This document shows positions 11,524 to 21,560 of a stretch of DNA of 64,000 nt, one piece after another. Made by a program: the position numbers and the translations under genes. Position 1 is the stretch's first letter. Each line of letters starts with the position of its first letter. The notes under the pieces were generated by a model that saw only the letters and a list, made by a program, of their open reading frames with translations, was not told the origin of the DNA and ran no database searches. This DNA comes from Toxorhynchites rutilus septentrionalis (taxonomy: Eukaryota > Arthropoda > Insecta > Diptera > Culicidae), in contig NC_073746.1 in the NCBI RefSeq assembly GCF_029784135.1, positions 116,310,035 through 116,374,034 of the forward strand, read 5' to 3'.

Positions 11524-12935
11524 TTGAAAAAACTCCTTGATGTGGCGAAACATCGCTTGTTGAATTTATTCAGTAAGTTTCTGGAGCATGATATTGTGAC
11601 GGATGATTGGAGACAAGTACGAGTTATAGCTATTCAAAAACCAGGAAAACCCGCATCCTACTTCAATTCGTACCGCCGAATGTTGTATTGTATTCGGAAA
11701 TTGTTGGAGAAAATGATCTTGTTTCGCCTTGATCAATGGGTTGAAACAAATGACCTACTCTCAGATTTGGAGTCCGGAATTGCCTAGTTTTTATTCATAA
11801 AATGAAAATCGGATTATTACCTGATTACTTGATGGATGCTGTTGAATGTTGAGACGTGCACTCTCACAATACCAGAAGAGCAGCTGACTTCAAATCATCG
11901 TATCTAACGAAAACAATGACTCAATGGTCACTTTTTTATCGTGGACTACAAATTTACAACACATTACTACATGACGCTAAACGGAATATCGAAACAAATA
12001 TCGCACAATTCAAAAGGACAGCAATTGACTTAAAAAATGTTAAAACATTTCATTGACTACTGGCACAAACGTCGCTGAATGATAACTAACATGATAATAT
12101 GACACTGACCCTTAAAATTTAGATATAATTGACTAGACTAGATGTGATGGATTTATAGTGATTGACATACGCGGGAGATAGATGTAACGAGTACCGGAGA
12201 ATATCCGATGACATCGAATGAAAAGCAGTGAGAATCAAATTATCTACAAGATAATCAGTCCCTCCCACTCCAAAAGAATAGTATGGGGTGGAGGTATACC
12301 CATAATTTGAAAGGGCCTGTTGAGACCATCACAGATACATAATATGGGTTCCGCAGGGGCAAGGGGACGAATGATTGTCTTGCGTTGCTTTTTTCAAAAA
12401 TGCAAATGGCTTACGCCGAAAAAAAAACCGCTTCAGTACCCTTGAACATAACGGGGGCCTTCGATTCTGTTTCGATAGAGGTCCTGTCAGACAAATTACA
12501 CTCTCGGGGTCTGCCGCCTCTTTTGAATAATATGTTATACAACTCGCTTTGTGAGAAATAATTGAACTTTTCTCACAGAGATTCGGCAGTAAGTCGGGTC
12601 TCTTACATTGGCCTGCCCCAGGACTCATGTTTAAGCCCTCTTTTGTAATTGCCTTACACAAAATTGCAGTCTGAGATAAATTGCAGATGATGGAGTGGTG
12701 TCGTAGGATCAAACGAATTCGACCTGCAATTACCCTTACAAGATACTTTGAACAATTTTTCAACCTGGGCCATTGGTCTAGGAATTGAGATCTCCACGGA
12801 GAAAACAGAGATGGTCGTCTTTTCTAGGAAGCATAGACCAGCGAAACCAAAGCTTCAAATTTTGGGTAAACCGATCACTCATGCTATGTTATTCAAGTAT
12901 CTTGGGGTCTGGTTCGACTCCAAATGTACTTGGGG
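11524..12935 (+). pseudogene. Jockey-like LINE reverse transcriptase, broken
   Basis: Fragments of a non-LTR reverse transcriptase. 11524-11787 reads FLEHDIVTDDWRQVRVIAIQ then KPGKPASYFNSYR, the palm/fingers start of jockey-type enzymes. The domain resumes at about 12345 with GTNDCLAL-like and GAFDSVSIEVLSDKLHSRGL motifs, then QDSCLSPLL, and STEKTEMVVFSRKHRP at 12795-12840. Stops and frameshifts are frequent, and the catalytic YADD-like box is lost. From about 11790 to 12330 a different LINE 3' end (HNTRRAADF...SLFYRGLQIYN C-terminus plus 3' UTR) sits inside it. The copy ends abruptly at the repeat starting at 12937. Confidence 0.75.
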
Positions 12936-12936
12936 G

Positions 12937-13975
12937 CAGTGTTACCATATCTACAGAATAATCTGTATTTATACAGATTTTTTAAAATTTTTGAAGCCAA
13001 GAATCTGTAGATACAGATTACAGATTTTTCTGGTTTCCATACAGATTTACAGATTTTTCAAAATAACGATCCAATTATAGTTATGGCTTGATCTCAATAT
13101 TTTTTTTCCCAACTCACCAATTTTATACATATAAGATTCGAATCAGTTTGAATAAAAGTCATTTTGGCATTCATATGTAGCGTGTTGTACTGCTTTCTCA
13201 TGTTCAATCTAAGGCGAAAAGATTTAAAAGTCCACGTCATCGGCTTGCTTTACAATAAATAACTAACACTGTTTATCTTTTTCCTTCTAAAGAACAATGA
13301 ATGCGAATTTTTACGTGGATACCACCAACATCGTCAAATTCATAATTTGCCAATCAATGATACTATAGCTAAGATTATGCTTCAAAACCCTTAACCTTTT
13401 GCGGTCGTATAAAATTTCGACATGTGTGTCATACTGGTCGAAATCATTTTTTACTTGAAAAACCAGTGATATATAACTTTGTGAGATTATGAAAGATGAA
13501 CAAGATTCCTTCTATTTTTTCTAAACTTCTGATAAGTATTTACTAAACAATGTTTCTTATGTTTATGTTTAAAAAATATTTGCTATAATGCTTCTTCGTG
13601 TGATATCTAAATTATAGATAATAATTAGTTTGGCGTCTTTCGCTTTTTATCTTTCTGCTTGAACATACAGAACAATGCCCTTTACATAGTGCTGCAATAC
13701 ATGGAATTTTGCCTTAATCCTTTCCTCAAGTGACAACTTTGGTTTATACTGAGTACCGTTATCTATCATTCATAGTAGCACCGGTTTGGTTCGTGAATAA
13801 GTTAGAATTCGTTTAGAAAAAGTGTGAACTGATACATTGTTGCATAAATTTATAATATTAGTATACTTCGTTGCTGTGGTGGCTGAGATCAGACAAAAGA
13901 CCGCAAAGGGTCAATACAGATCTCGACATTGATTTTCTGAGAAAAAACACAGATAAAAAGATTTTTGGAGACCAA
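12937..13975. mobile_element. hAT-like MITE with ACAGATTT subterminal repeats
   Basis: Starts CAGTGTTACCATATCTACAG and is filled at both ends with repeated ACAGATT. The same start and ACAGATT texture occur at the hAT transposase relic beginning at 61836, so this is probably a non-autonomous relative. The right end is not sharply defined. A TTAA-flanked element (13395-13910) is nested inside. Confidence 0.45.
13395..13910. mobile_element. piggyBac-like MITE
   Basis: Inverted ends CCTTTTGCGGTC (13395) and GACCGCAAAGGG (13910) are flanked by TTAA on the left (13391-13394) and a decayed TCAA on the right. A TTAA target and CCCTTTGCGG-type ends are characteristic of piggyBac-type elements. At ~516 bp with no transposase it is non-autonomous. 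Confidence 0.55.
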
Positions 13976-14172
13976 AAAGACGGGTGGGTAATGTCGGGGA
14001 CATAACCGGAGTGACGTAGGACTATACAAAGGGGACAGCTTTTGTTAAATATATATTTTAAATATATTGTTTTATTTTCTTCTCCTACGTGAATACCTAT
14101 ATACCTATATACTTTACCTATCTACCTGAAAAATGGATTAGTTTACTGTTTACTCTTTATGAATATGTTGAT

Positions 14173-14188
14173 GGTTCAGAAAAGAACC
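14173..14188 (-). terminator. Histone 3' stem-loop, decayed
   Basis: On the minus strand this reads GGTTCTTTTCTGAACC, one base away from the perfect histone stem-loop of copy B (20097-20112). In replication-dependent histone mRNAs this hairpin is bound by SLBP and directs 3' processing in place of polyadenylation. It lies downstream of the H2A pseudogene at 14250-14662. Confidence 0.65.
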
Positions 14189-14249
14189 TTTGGTGTTGTG
14201 TTTTTGTTATCACTCGATATTCCCAGCTTGTTCGGTTAAACCTTCCTGT

Positions 14250-14662
14250 TTAGCTATTGTGTTTGCCACTCGCCACAGCTCTCACAGTTGGAAAATTTCT
14301 TCCCATCCAGCTTTGTGACATGTTGTACAGTAAATTACATTTAATGCGACGTGCCGGAGAAACACTTTGCCACTCACTGAAACTAATTATTGCCTTGATG
14401 AGCGCCGAACCGAAGCTGCTCTGTTCTTGATGCGGGTTTTCTGATTGTCGTGAGCAGCTTTGCAAGCCAACTCGAGCACTCCGACGGCCGAAAATCTATA
14501 ATCGCTGTTAGGTATACTGGTGCTCCGGCACCAATCCGTTCGGCCTAGTTACCCTTGCGGAGCAATCAGTGAATGCGACCAACAGGGAATTGGAGACCTG
14601 CACGGTTCGAGTGAGACTTTGCCTTTCCCTTAACTTGTCCTCCTTTGTTACGTCAACGATGC
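14250..14662 (-). pseudogene. Histone H2A pseudogene 1 (copy A)
   Basis: The minus strand reads VKGKAKSHSNRAGLQFPVGR, then IH*LLRKGN*AERIGAGAPVY and LTAII, a close match to the H2A N-terminal tail, first helix and loop 1. After a frameshift it continues VLELACKAAHDNQKTRI, the alpha-3 region. Two stops, at least one frameshift and loss of the start codon make it non-functional. It keeps more H2A sequence than the other two copies in the window, including a segment they have lost. No introns, as in normal replication-dependent histone genes. Confidence 0.85.
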
Positions 14663-14896
14663 CGATGCCGTACAACCACACGGGTTTACGGTTTGAAAGA
14701 AAATAAGATATTTTTTTGGGGTCCGCGTGTTTTATACTCTAGCGGTACACACTCACAGGATAGAGACAAATCGGCAGACTCAGCCAGAGGGGCGAGTCCA
14801 ACGAGACGAACGAATGAGCGTTAAAAAGGAGCGATGGCAAAAAAATACATTCATTACTATTTGTTCGCTCGTTGGATTCACATGCAGGCTAAAAAG

Positions 14897-14912
14897 GGTC
14901 CTTTTCAGGATC
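14897..14912 (+). terminator. Histone-type 3' stem-loop on the opposite strand
   Basis: GGTCCTTTTCAGGATC has a six-base stem with one mismatch and the UUUC loop of histone mRNAs, followed by ACAAA. It faces opposite to the H2A pseudogenes, so it may be the relic of a second, divergently oriented histone gene whose coding part (about 14730-14890) is gone or unrecognisable. Confidence 0.45.
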
Positions 14913-15486
14913 ACAAAATTATCTTCAATCTAAAGAGTTTATTGTTTTGTTATCACTCGATATCCCCATCTTGTTCGGCTAAACCTTTCTGTTTAGCGAT
15001 TGCATTTGCCACTCGCCACAGCTTTCACAGTTGGAAAATTTCTTCCCATCCAGCTTGTGACATATTTTACAGTAAATTACATTCAATGGCACTTCGCATT
15101 ACCACCACTCAGTATCGGATTGGAGGTAATTTTAACCTGTAATTGAACATTTGCGATGACAGTGGTACAGTGTCAACTTTCAATGTGGGGTCATAATTTG
15201 GACCCCGAACTCTATGTTTACAAAAATGTCCAACTAAATATGTTGCATTACAGGACCGTCCAATTAGCTAAACGTCGAGATAAGTGTAAATACTGTACTT
15301 TCAATCTAGATGCAATTTAAGAATTGGTGAAAATCAATAAGCTCAGAATAACTGCCAAATTCACATACTCATCATATCCTGGCAAACAAATTATGAAAAA
15401 ATCAATTTGTGTTATATTATTATTTTGAATAATGTTTTAGAAAGCATTGAACTGTATTTCCTAAATTCTTTTTTGGAAGGTTTAAT

Positions 15487-15502
15487 GGCCCTGAAAAGCG
15501 CC
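15487..15502 (-). terminator. Histone 3' stem-loop after H2A pseudogene 2
   Basis: The minus strand reads GGCGCTTTTCAGGGCC, close to the GGCYCUUUUCAGRGCC consensus, with one stem mismatch. It follows the H2A pseudogene at 15503-15939, and the equivalent site in copy B (19506-19521) is identical. Confidence 0.7.
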
Positions 15503-15939
15503 TTGTTTTATGGAATGGTTCCAATTTAGAAAACTTAGTACTCGTGGTTTTGAAAAAAACCATTTCGAACGCCCTCGATGCCGCCCTGTTCTGGATTTGC
15601 CACCAAAGCAGTTTGTATAAAGAACAAACTTTTTTCTTCTGCTACCTGATGCCGTTTTGCGTTTGCCACTCGCCACTCGCTGCAATTGCCTGTTGTCTTG
15701 ATGTCCACCGAACCGAATGTGTTCTGTTCCGAATGCGGGTTTTCTTATCGTCGCGGGCAGCTTTGCCAGCTAACTCAATCACTTCGGCGGCCGAAACTAT
15801 ATAACGCCGGCTAGGTGGACTGCTGCACTGGTACTAACGCGCTCGGCCTAGCTACCCTTGCGGGGAACTCCAGATCAACACGGTTCGAGCGGGATTGTGC
15901 CTTTCCCTTCACTTTTCCTCCTTTGCCATGTCTAGACAT
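15503..15939 (-). pseudogene. Histone H2A pseudogene 2 (copy A)
   Basis: The ATG at 15939-15937 opens MSRHGKGGKVKGKAQSRSNR, almost the canonical H2A tail [20 protein letters not shown]. It then degrades to VDLEFP and skips part of the fold, a deletion also seen in copy B. After a frameshift it resumes as VIELAGKAARDDKKTRI. Stops and frameshifts exclude a functional histone. Upstream (to 16677) lies a promoter-like flank shared with copy B. Confidence 0.85.
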
Positions 15940-16018
15940 GGTTACTTGTGTTGGTTTGTTGATGTGTTGTGATGCGAACCGATGTGGTGTACGGTTTGAA
16001 TGAGAATGATCGTTACGG

Positions 16019-16221
16019 AAGGAAGGAAGGAAGGTACTTGTATTATAGAGACTTCAAACTTTTGCAGTTCATTCGTCTCTAGCCTTGAGAAAGGCCCTTT
16101 GAAAACTCTACTCTATTTACTCCAGCGCTACCACCTCCACCCTCTTGCCTTGAGAAAGGCACTCGATCCCTCGCCGTCCAGCTCGTCCAGCAACGATGTT
16201 GTCCAGTCGGTGTCCACACAA
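16019..16221 (-). mobile_element. Short SINE-like retroposon
   Basis: 203 bp flanked by a 16-bp duplication AGAATGATCGTTACGG (16003-16018 and 16222-16237); copy B has this target once. On the minus strand it ends in CTCTATAATAC followed by a CCTT-rich tail. Related copies: 51424-51624 and a 58-bp 3' piece at 39038-39095. Long target duplications and a simple tail point to LINE-driven mobilisation. No clear tRNA-type A/B boxes are visible. Confidence 0.75.
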
Positions 16222-16696
16222 AGAATGATCGTTACGGCAGCGGAGCGGGGACTTTTAAGCTGACTGGCTGGCTTGAGAATTACGCATGTGTGAGACTGCG
16301 ACCAATGTTTCGTTCATTTTTTTCTTTTTCCTTTCCAATCGTGCTTCATTCTTTTTCGCTGCTGCTCTGGTTGCCCGTTTTGGTCGGTACGATTTGAGGA
16401 GCACAGAATGGACCAATCAAAAATGGGCACATAGTGCATTTTGACAATGCTTGATATTTCACAATTATTCAATTATTTATCTCAAGAAAAATGAAATGTT
16501 ATTCGTTATGATAGATGCGTAGATATATTTCCTATCAATTGATGCAAAAACCTTTGCGATCTATTGAGAAATGCTCGAGTTATAAGCGTTCCAAATCTTG
16601 CATTTTTTCCTACTTGTTCAGTGCCTAGATTTCCATTTCACCCCCTATATCTTCCGGTTAGACGTAGTCCTACGTCAAAAATTTAGCCATAGGAGT

Positions 16697-16971
16697 TGTG
16701 CTCCCGTGGCCGAGTGGTTAGCGTCATAACTAACATGCCGGGTGTTCGGGTTCGATTCCCGTTCTGGTCGGGGGAATTTTTTGTCAAAGAAATTTCCTCC
16801 GACTTGCACTGTGATCACGCGTATTCTAGAGCTTGCCACTCAGAATGCATTCAAGGCGTGTTATTTGGCATAAAAATCTCAACTAAGTACTAATAAAAAT
16901 GACGCAAGTAATACTACGTTGAGACGGCGAAGTTCCTCTAGGAACGTTAGTACCATTGAAGAAGAAGAAGA
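16697..16971 (+). mobile_element. tRNA-derived SINE, copy 1
   Basis: Flanked by a 12-bp duplication AGCCATAGGAGT (16685-16696 and 16972-16983). The head has a pol III A box (TGGCCGAGTGGTTAGCGTC) and B box (GGTTCGATTCC) spaced as in a tRNA. The body is unrelated and the tail is (GAA)n. A second copy is at 35737-35968. The tRNA-like part does not complete an acceptor stem, so this is not a tRNA gene. Confidence 0.88.
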
Positions 16972-16983
16972 AGCCATAGGAGT

Positions 16984-18443
16984 CTGAGGTATCACTTAAT
17001 TCTGGGAAATGGGTCAATTGCCCAAAATAGTTTGAGAACCCCTGATCTAGATGTTGATAACAATTGCCGGATGTGCCATCAATCAGGTGAAACATAGAGC
17101 ACATAATGGGAGGCTATCCCATTTAGCTCAACGCAGCCTACACCGAACGACACCAAAACTTGACCTGCATTTTTCATCGACAGTGTTTGCCAAATGATCC
17201 ACTCATTGAAAAAATCGCTATCGTTCGTTCAAATATGATCTTTCAGGAAACATTTCCCCCAGCGGTATTCTTTTGTTGTTATGTGTTGCAAATCACGACA
17301 CAAAAGAGAACGAGACAACTCTGCATCGGCTCGCACTTTATTTCACACCAGCATGCAAGCAAAGCTATCATATACGCTTTCGGTCAGAAAGCTTATTTTC
17401 TTCTTTGCCTCTAACATATGCATATCGACCTCTCCATGCATCATGAAACAGCAGGATCGTACGGATCACGCAAAGCGAAAGATTCATATTCAGCTAATAT
17501 AGCAGATCCTGATTTTTAAGTCTCAGAGAGTACAAACTATATGATTATTTAGCTCGATAGAGGCTAAGGGAGGGTAGTCAGATTATATTTTCCATGTTTA
17601 ACGCCGCTATCCCTTGAAATATGTATATTCATATAGACCGCATATTTTACTAGCAACACCGCTCCAGTGAGAAGCAAAAACACTCGCGTTTTATCTCTTT
17701 TCCCATTCGCTGCTCTCCGCAAATGGTGACTGAATGATGACGTAATTTTTCTTGTATCATTTATTGCTTTGCACTTTTCTGTGCAGTGGGTTTCGCTGTA
17801 GTAAAATGGGACGATATATGCGGTATATGCAAACTTGTATGCAGGCTTCGAAAATGGTATGCGATGTTTGATACAGATCGGATATGTAATCAACAGTCTT
17901 CGTTCCTCTCTTAGTTTAATCACTAAATGTTACACAAGTGATTACTAACATTCATACAAGTATCTGAATGATCCTCTCATATTTGGTTATATGTTCGTGA
18001 GAGTTTACTTGCATGACACATTGTGTATCATTCGATTTTGATGAAGTGAATTCTCAAGAAAATGTGGGGACTAAGGAAGGTTCCAAGAATTGTTCCAGTC
18101 GTTCTCTCTGGAACTGTTATAGTCTCGAAGACACTTTTGGGGTATGTTGAGACGAATTAATCGTAAGATTTGAAGTCTCAGTGACCGAAGGAAAAATAAG
18201 AAGAAGAAGGTGTTGAATATCGAGAAGGAATTGATCGGCATCTAAAAGTTGGTCATCCTTATCACCTGCACGATTATCCGACCATTCCTCGGTCAGGCAT
18301 GAAACAGCATGAGCATGCAGATACGTGCAATCCGCAGAGCCTAAGAAGTGAATCTAACAGTAACTTCAAACTTTCATCAACCCGAAATTAACAATAAATG
18401 CGAATAAAAATAATCAAACAGCAGACTTTATTTGAATTTGATA
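16984..18443. other. No gene seen
   Basis: Separates the two inverted H2A repeats. 17000-17050 holds a CAGGGGTTCTCAAACT-type (reverse) sequence found also near 42915 and 45735, probably an old hAT-like MITE end. The remainder shows no supported gene. Confidence 0.4.
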
Positions 18444-19037
18444 TACCGTATTGTCTCAAATTCCGAACTGTCTCGAATTCCGAACACTTCATTTGTAAAT
18501 GTAAATTTACTGAACTTTTGACGTAGGACTACGTCTAACCGGAAGATATAGGGGGTGAAATGGAAATCTAGGCACTGAACAAGTAGGAAAAAATGCAAGA
18601 TTTGGAACGCTTATAACTCGAGCATTTCTCAATAGATCGCAAAGGTTTTTGCATCAATTGATAGGAAATATATCTACGCATCTATCATAACGATTAACAT
18701 TTCATTTTTCTTGAGATAAATAATTGAATAATTGTGAAATATCAAGCATTGTCCAAATACACTATGTGCCCATTTTTGATTGGTCCATTTTGTGCTCCTC
18801 AAATCGTACCGACCAAAACGGGCAACCAGAGCAGCAGCGAAATAGAATGAAGCACGATTGGAAAGGAAAAAGAAAAAAATGAGGGAAACATTGGTCGCAG
18901 TCTCACACATGCGTAATTCTCGAGCCAGCCAGTCAGCTTAAAAATCCCCTCTCCGCTGCCGTAACGATCATTCTCATCCGAACCGTACACCACATCGTTT
19001 CGCATCACCTCACATCAACAAACCAACACAAGCAGCC

Positions 19038-19505
19038 ATGGTTGGATATGGCAAAGGAGGAAAAGAGAAGGGAAAGGCAAAATCTCGCTCGAACCGTGGT
19101 GGTCTGCAATTTCCCGTAGGTGTATCCGCCAATTGCACCGGAAAAGGTAGCTAGGTCGAGCGCGTTAGTACCTGTGTACCAGTCCACCTAGCCGGCGTTA
19201 TATAGTTTCGGCCGCCGGAGTGATCGAGTTAGCTGGCAAAGCTGCTCGCGACGATAAGAAAACCTGCGTTCGGAACATAACACATTCGGTTCGGCGGACA
19301 TCAAGACAACAGGCAGTTGCAGCGAATGGCGAGTGGCAAACGCAATCGCAAAACGGCATCAGGTAGCAGAAGAAAAAAGTTTGTTCTTTATACAAACTGC
19401 TTTGGTGGCAAATCCAGAACAAGGCGGCATCGAGGGCGTTCGAAATGGTTTTTTTCAAAACCACGAGTACTAAGTTTTCTAAATTGGAACCATTCCATAA
19501 AACAA
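19038..19505 (+). pseudogene. Histone H2A pseudogene 3 (copy B)
   Basis: The ATG at 19038 opens a frame matching the H2A tail: [18 protein letters not shown] then LQFPVG. It runs off the fold and stops at 19152-19154. A later frame reads GVIELAGKAARDDKKTC, the H2A alpha-3 region. The DNA corresponding to loop 1 and helix 2 is shortened as in pseudogene 2, so these two share a degraded ancestor. 5' flank includes CAGCTTAAAAATCC (TATA-like, ~18935) and an ATCATTC initiator-like site. Confidence 0.85.
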
Positions 19506-19521
19506 GGCGCTTTTCAGGGCC
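19506..19521 (+). terminator. Histone 3' stem-loop (first) of copy B
   Basis: GGCGCTTTTCAGGGCC, one stem mismatch from the histone consensus, placed just past the H2A pseudogene and followed by ATTAAA. Identical to the site at 15487-15502. Confidence 0.7.
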
Positions 19522-20096
19522 ATTAAACCTTCCACAAAAGAGTTTAGGAAATAAAGTTCAATGCTTTCTAAAACATTATCCAAAATAATAATAAAACACA
19601 AATTGATGTTTTCATAATTTGTTTGCCAGGATTTGATGAGTATGTGAATTTGGCAGTTGTTCTGAGCTTATTGATAGTTGGGGACTTTCCTGATTATTCA
19701 ATTTTCACCAATTCTTAAATTGTTTCCAGATTGAAAGTACAGTAATCTACAATTAGTTCGACATTTAGCTAATTGGACGGACATGTAATGTGACTTATTT
19801 AATTGGACATTCTTGTAAACATAGAGATCCAAATTATGATCCCACATTGAAAGTCGACACTGTACCACTGTCATCGCAAATGTTCAATTACAGGTTAAAA
19901 TTACCTCCAATCCGGCACTGAGTGGTGGTAATGCGACGTGCCATTGAATGTAATTTACTGTAAAATATGTCACAAGCTGGATGGGAAGAAATTTTCCAAC
20001 TGTGAAAGCTGTGGCGAGTGACAACAAATCGCTAAACAGGAAGGTTTAGCCGAACAAGATGGGAATATCGAGTGATAACAAAAACACAACACCAAA

Positions 20097-20112
20097 GGTT
20101 CTTTTCAGAACC
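20097..20112 (+). terminator. Perfect histone 3' stem-loop (second) of copy B
   Basis: GGTTCTTTTCAGAACC: a perfect six-base stem with UUUC loop, preceded by CCAAA and followed by ATTAAC, as expected for an SLBP-bound histone mRNA end. No histone coding sequence precedes it closely. It equals the decayed hairpin at 14173-14188 in copy A. Confidence 0.75.
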
Positions 20113-20664
20113 ATTAACATATTCATAAAGAGTAAACAGTAAACTAATCCATTTTTCAGGTAGATAGGTAGGTATTCACGTAGGTGAAGAAAATAAAACA
20201 ATATATTTAAAATATATATTTAACAAAAGCTGTCCCCTTTGCATAGTCCTACGTCACTCCGGTTATGTCCCCGACATTACCCACCCGTCTTTTTTATAAA
20301 AAATATATAAAAAACCCTGACATTCTTTGTGGTATAGGCTTCATTTTAACATATATTACAGGTATCGATATTGCCAGAACTTATAATACTGAACGTTTGC
20401 AAAAAAGTGGCTGTAAAAAAAATAAAAAATTAAAAAAAAAGCATTTTTGCTGTTCGTAATTTGAGACAAATGTAATCAAACATATGTTCAGTTTTTCACC
20501 ATGAATATGTATGTGTAAATCAATTGTATGGTGGACAAATGAGAGAAAAGGCTCTATTGTATCCAAAAATCACATTATTTTGGTAAAAAGTACCGTTTTG
20601 AGTAATGAGACACTATTTAATCGCCAACAAAGCTTAAGTGTTCGGAATTTGAGACAAAACGGTA

Positions 20665-21139
20665 GAACAATTCTACGCTAAATCGGCCAAAAAACAGCAA
20701 AATTTGACCCGAACCTATCCGATTTTTTTAAAACTTGGTACTTATGATGGAAACTACCCAAAGACACAATTTTCATTATAATATGATCAATTTAAATTAC
20801 GACTAATTTTTGAATAGGGCGTATTCAAAATCATTGATTTTTCTTCCAAAAAATTGTAACTCAAAATCCAGACGTAAAAACTTTTATATCTCTATTTTAT
20901 ATCCTTTTTTACTAAAATGATTTTCATTGTGAGAAATTAGTTATATTTTTTGAGAACGGTTAGTCCCAGAATAATACGTTATATATAGTTTTTCAGCTAT
21001 GTAGATTCTATTTTTCATATTGCTTTTCTTAAATGGATACAATTTCACAATGTTATAAATTCATTTCTCCGTTTTGGTGAGTCCGACACTACACTGCAAT
21101 TTCAGACAAAAATTTAGATTCTAAAGTATAAACGAATTT
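20665..21139. other. No gene seen
   Basis: AT-rich sequence without coding features or clear repeat ends. Confidence 0.35.
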
Positions 21140-21560
21140 TTAGTTTTATACCACTCATCAGTTTTTGCACAGTTTCTTTGGTACACTTTTTGGGCGCAGC
21201 TGTGGACAGTTAGGTAGATTGATGTCTTTTTCGGTATAATCGATATGGTTTTCCTTCAGCCGTTCAGTTCGTTGAACGGACATTGTGGGCGGATGCCAAA
21301 CCGGCCAAAATAATGGTTGCGACGTACGATTATTGTACAATGGCAAAAGAAGCTTCTGGAGGCACTCTTGCGGTATATTTCGGCGTTGATGGTCCCTTTT
21401 GTGAAGAAAATGGATGGGCGCATGCCGCAGCTGCATATGACCTGCCAGATAAGCACCTTTAGCTCAAATTTCTTTGCTTCAAACTTCTCTGAGTCATAAT
21501 TATCCTCTCCAACAGCTTTTGTGAAGCTCCAGCCTTTTTGGCGAAATCACTACATCGATT
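21140..21560 (-). pseudogene. Mariner transposase relic, DD37E-like
   Basis: On the minus strand, frames around 21456-21250 read WQVICSCGMRPSIFFTKGTI and ECLQKLLLPLYNN, matching the VWQAICSCGKRSAPF and ECLQKRLLPLL segments of the DD37E transposases at 2.3-4.4 kb. Further on, LFWPVWHPPTMS and NLPNCPQLRP correspond to the second catalytic region, with the Asp replaced. Frameshifts are frequent and both ends are lost. It is a much older insertion than the nested pair. Confidence 0.65.

Larger units (their letters stand above)
14012..16677 (-). repeat. GACGTAGGACTACGTC repeat, histone H2A type, copy A
   Basis: The 5' end (minus strand) is TGACGTAGGACTACGTC at 16661-16677 and the 3' end is TGACGTAGGACTAT at 14012-14025. 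Copy B (18519-20256) is the same element in the opposite orientation. Copy A is longer because its H2A half is duplicated: two H2A pseudogenes (15503-15939 and 14250-14662), and flanking sequence that repeats at about 14200-14340 and 14940-15070. A 203-bp SINE-like insertion sits at 16019-16221. No transposase or integrase is present. Confidence 0.82.
18519..20256 (+). repeat. GACGTAGGACTACGTC repeat, histone H2A type, copy B
   Basis: Same element as copy A, in plus orientation: TGACGTAGGACTACGTC at 18519 and ATAGTCCTACGTCA at 20243-20256, with shared flank to about 20290 (CCCGACATTACCCACCCGTC). In order it holds ~500 bp of 5' flank, an H2A pseudogene, a histone stem-loop, a ~580-bp spacer and a second, perfect stem-loop. 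It sits inside the TA-flanked element above, so it was placed there after that element. Confidence 0.82.
18446..20662. mobile_element. TIR element (TA target) split by H2A repeat B
   Basis: The left end CCGTATTGTCTCAAATTCCG (18446) is the inverted repeat of the right end, which closes with GAATTTGAGACAAAACGG (20662); one mismatch. TA flanks both sides (18444-18445 and 20663-20664), a mariner-type target. The element's own sequence is only about 440-480 bp, because the H2A repeat at 18519-20256 lies within it. The phrase TTCGGA(A/C) also recurs near 55380-55640 in a decayed copy. Confidence 0.7.

Noticed and set aside
15482..15804. Overlapping 60-90 codon frames in the H2A repeats
   Set aside because: They are antisense or shifted readings of the H2A pseudogenes and their stem-loop flank.
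16700..16780. tRNA gene (clear A and B boxes)
   Set aside because: No matching acceptor stem, the body continues into SINE sequence with a (GAA)n tail, and a 12-bp target duplication surrounds the whole unit. The same applies at 35737.
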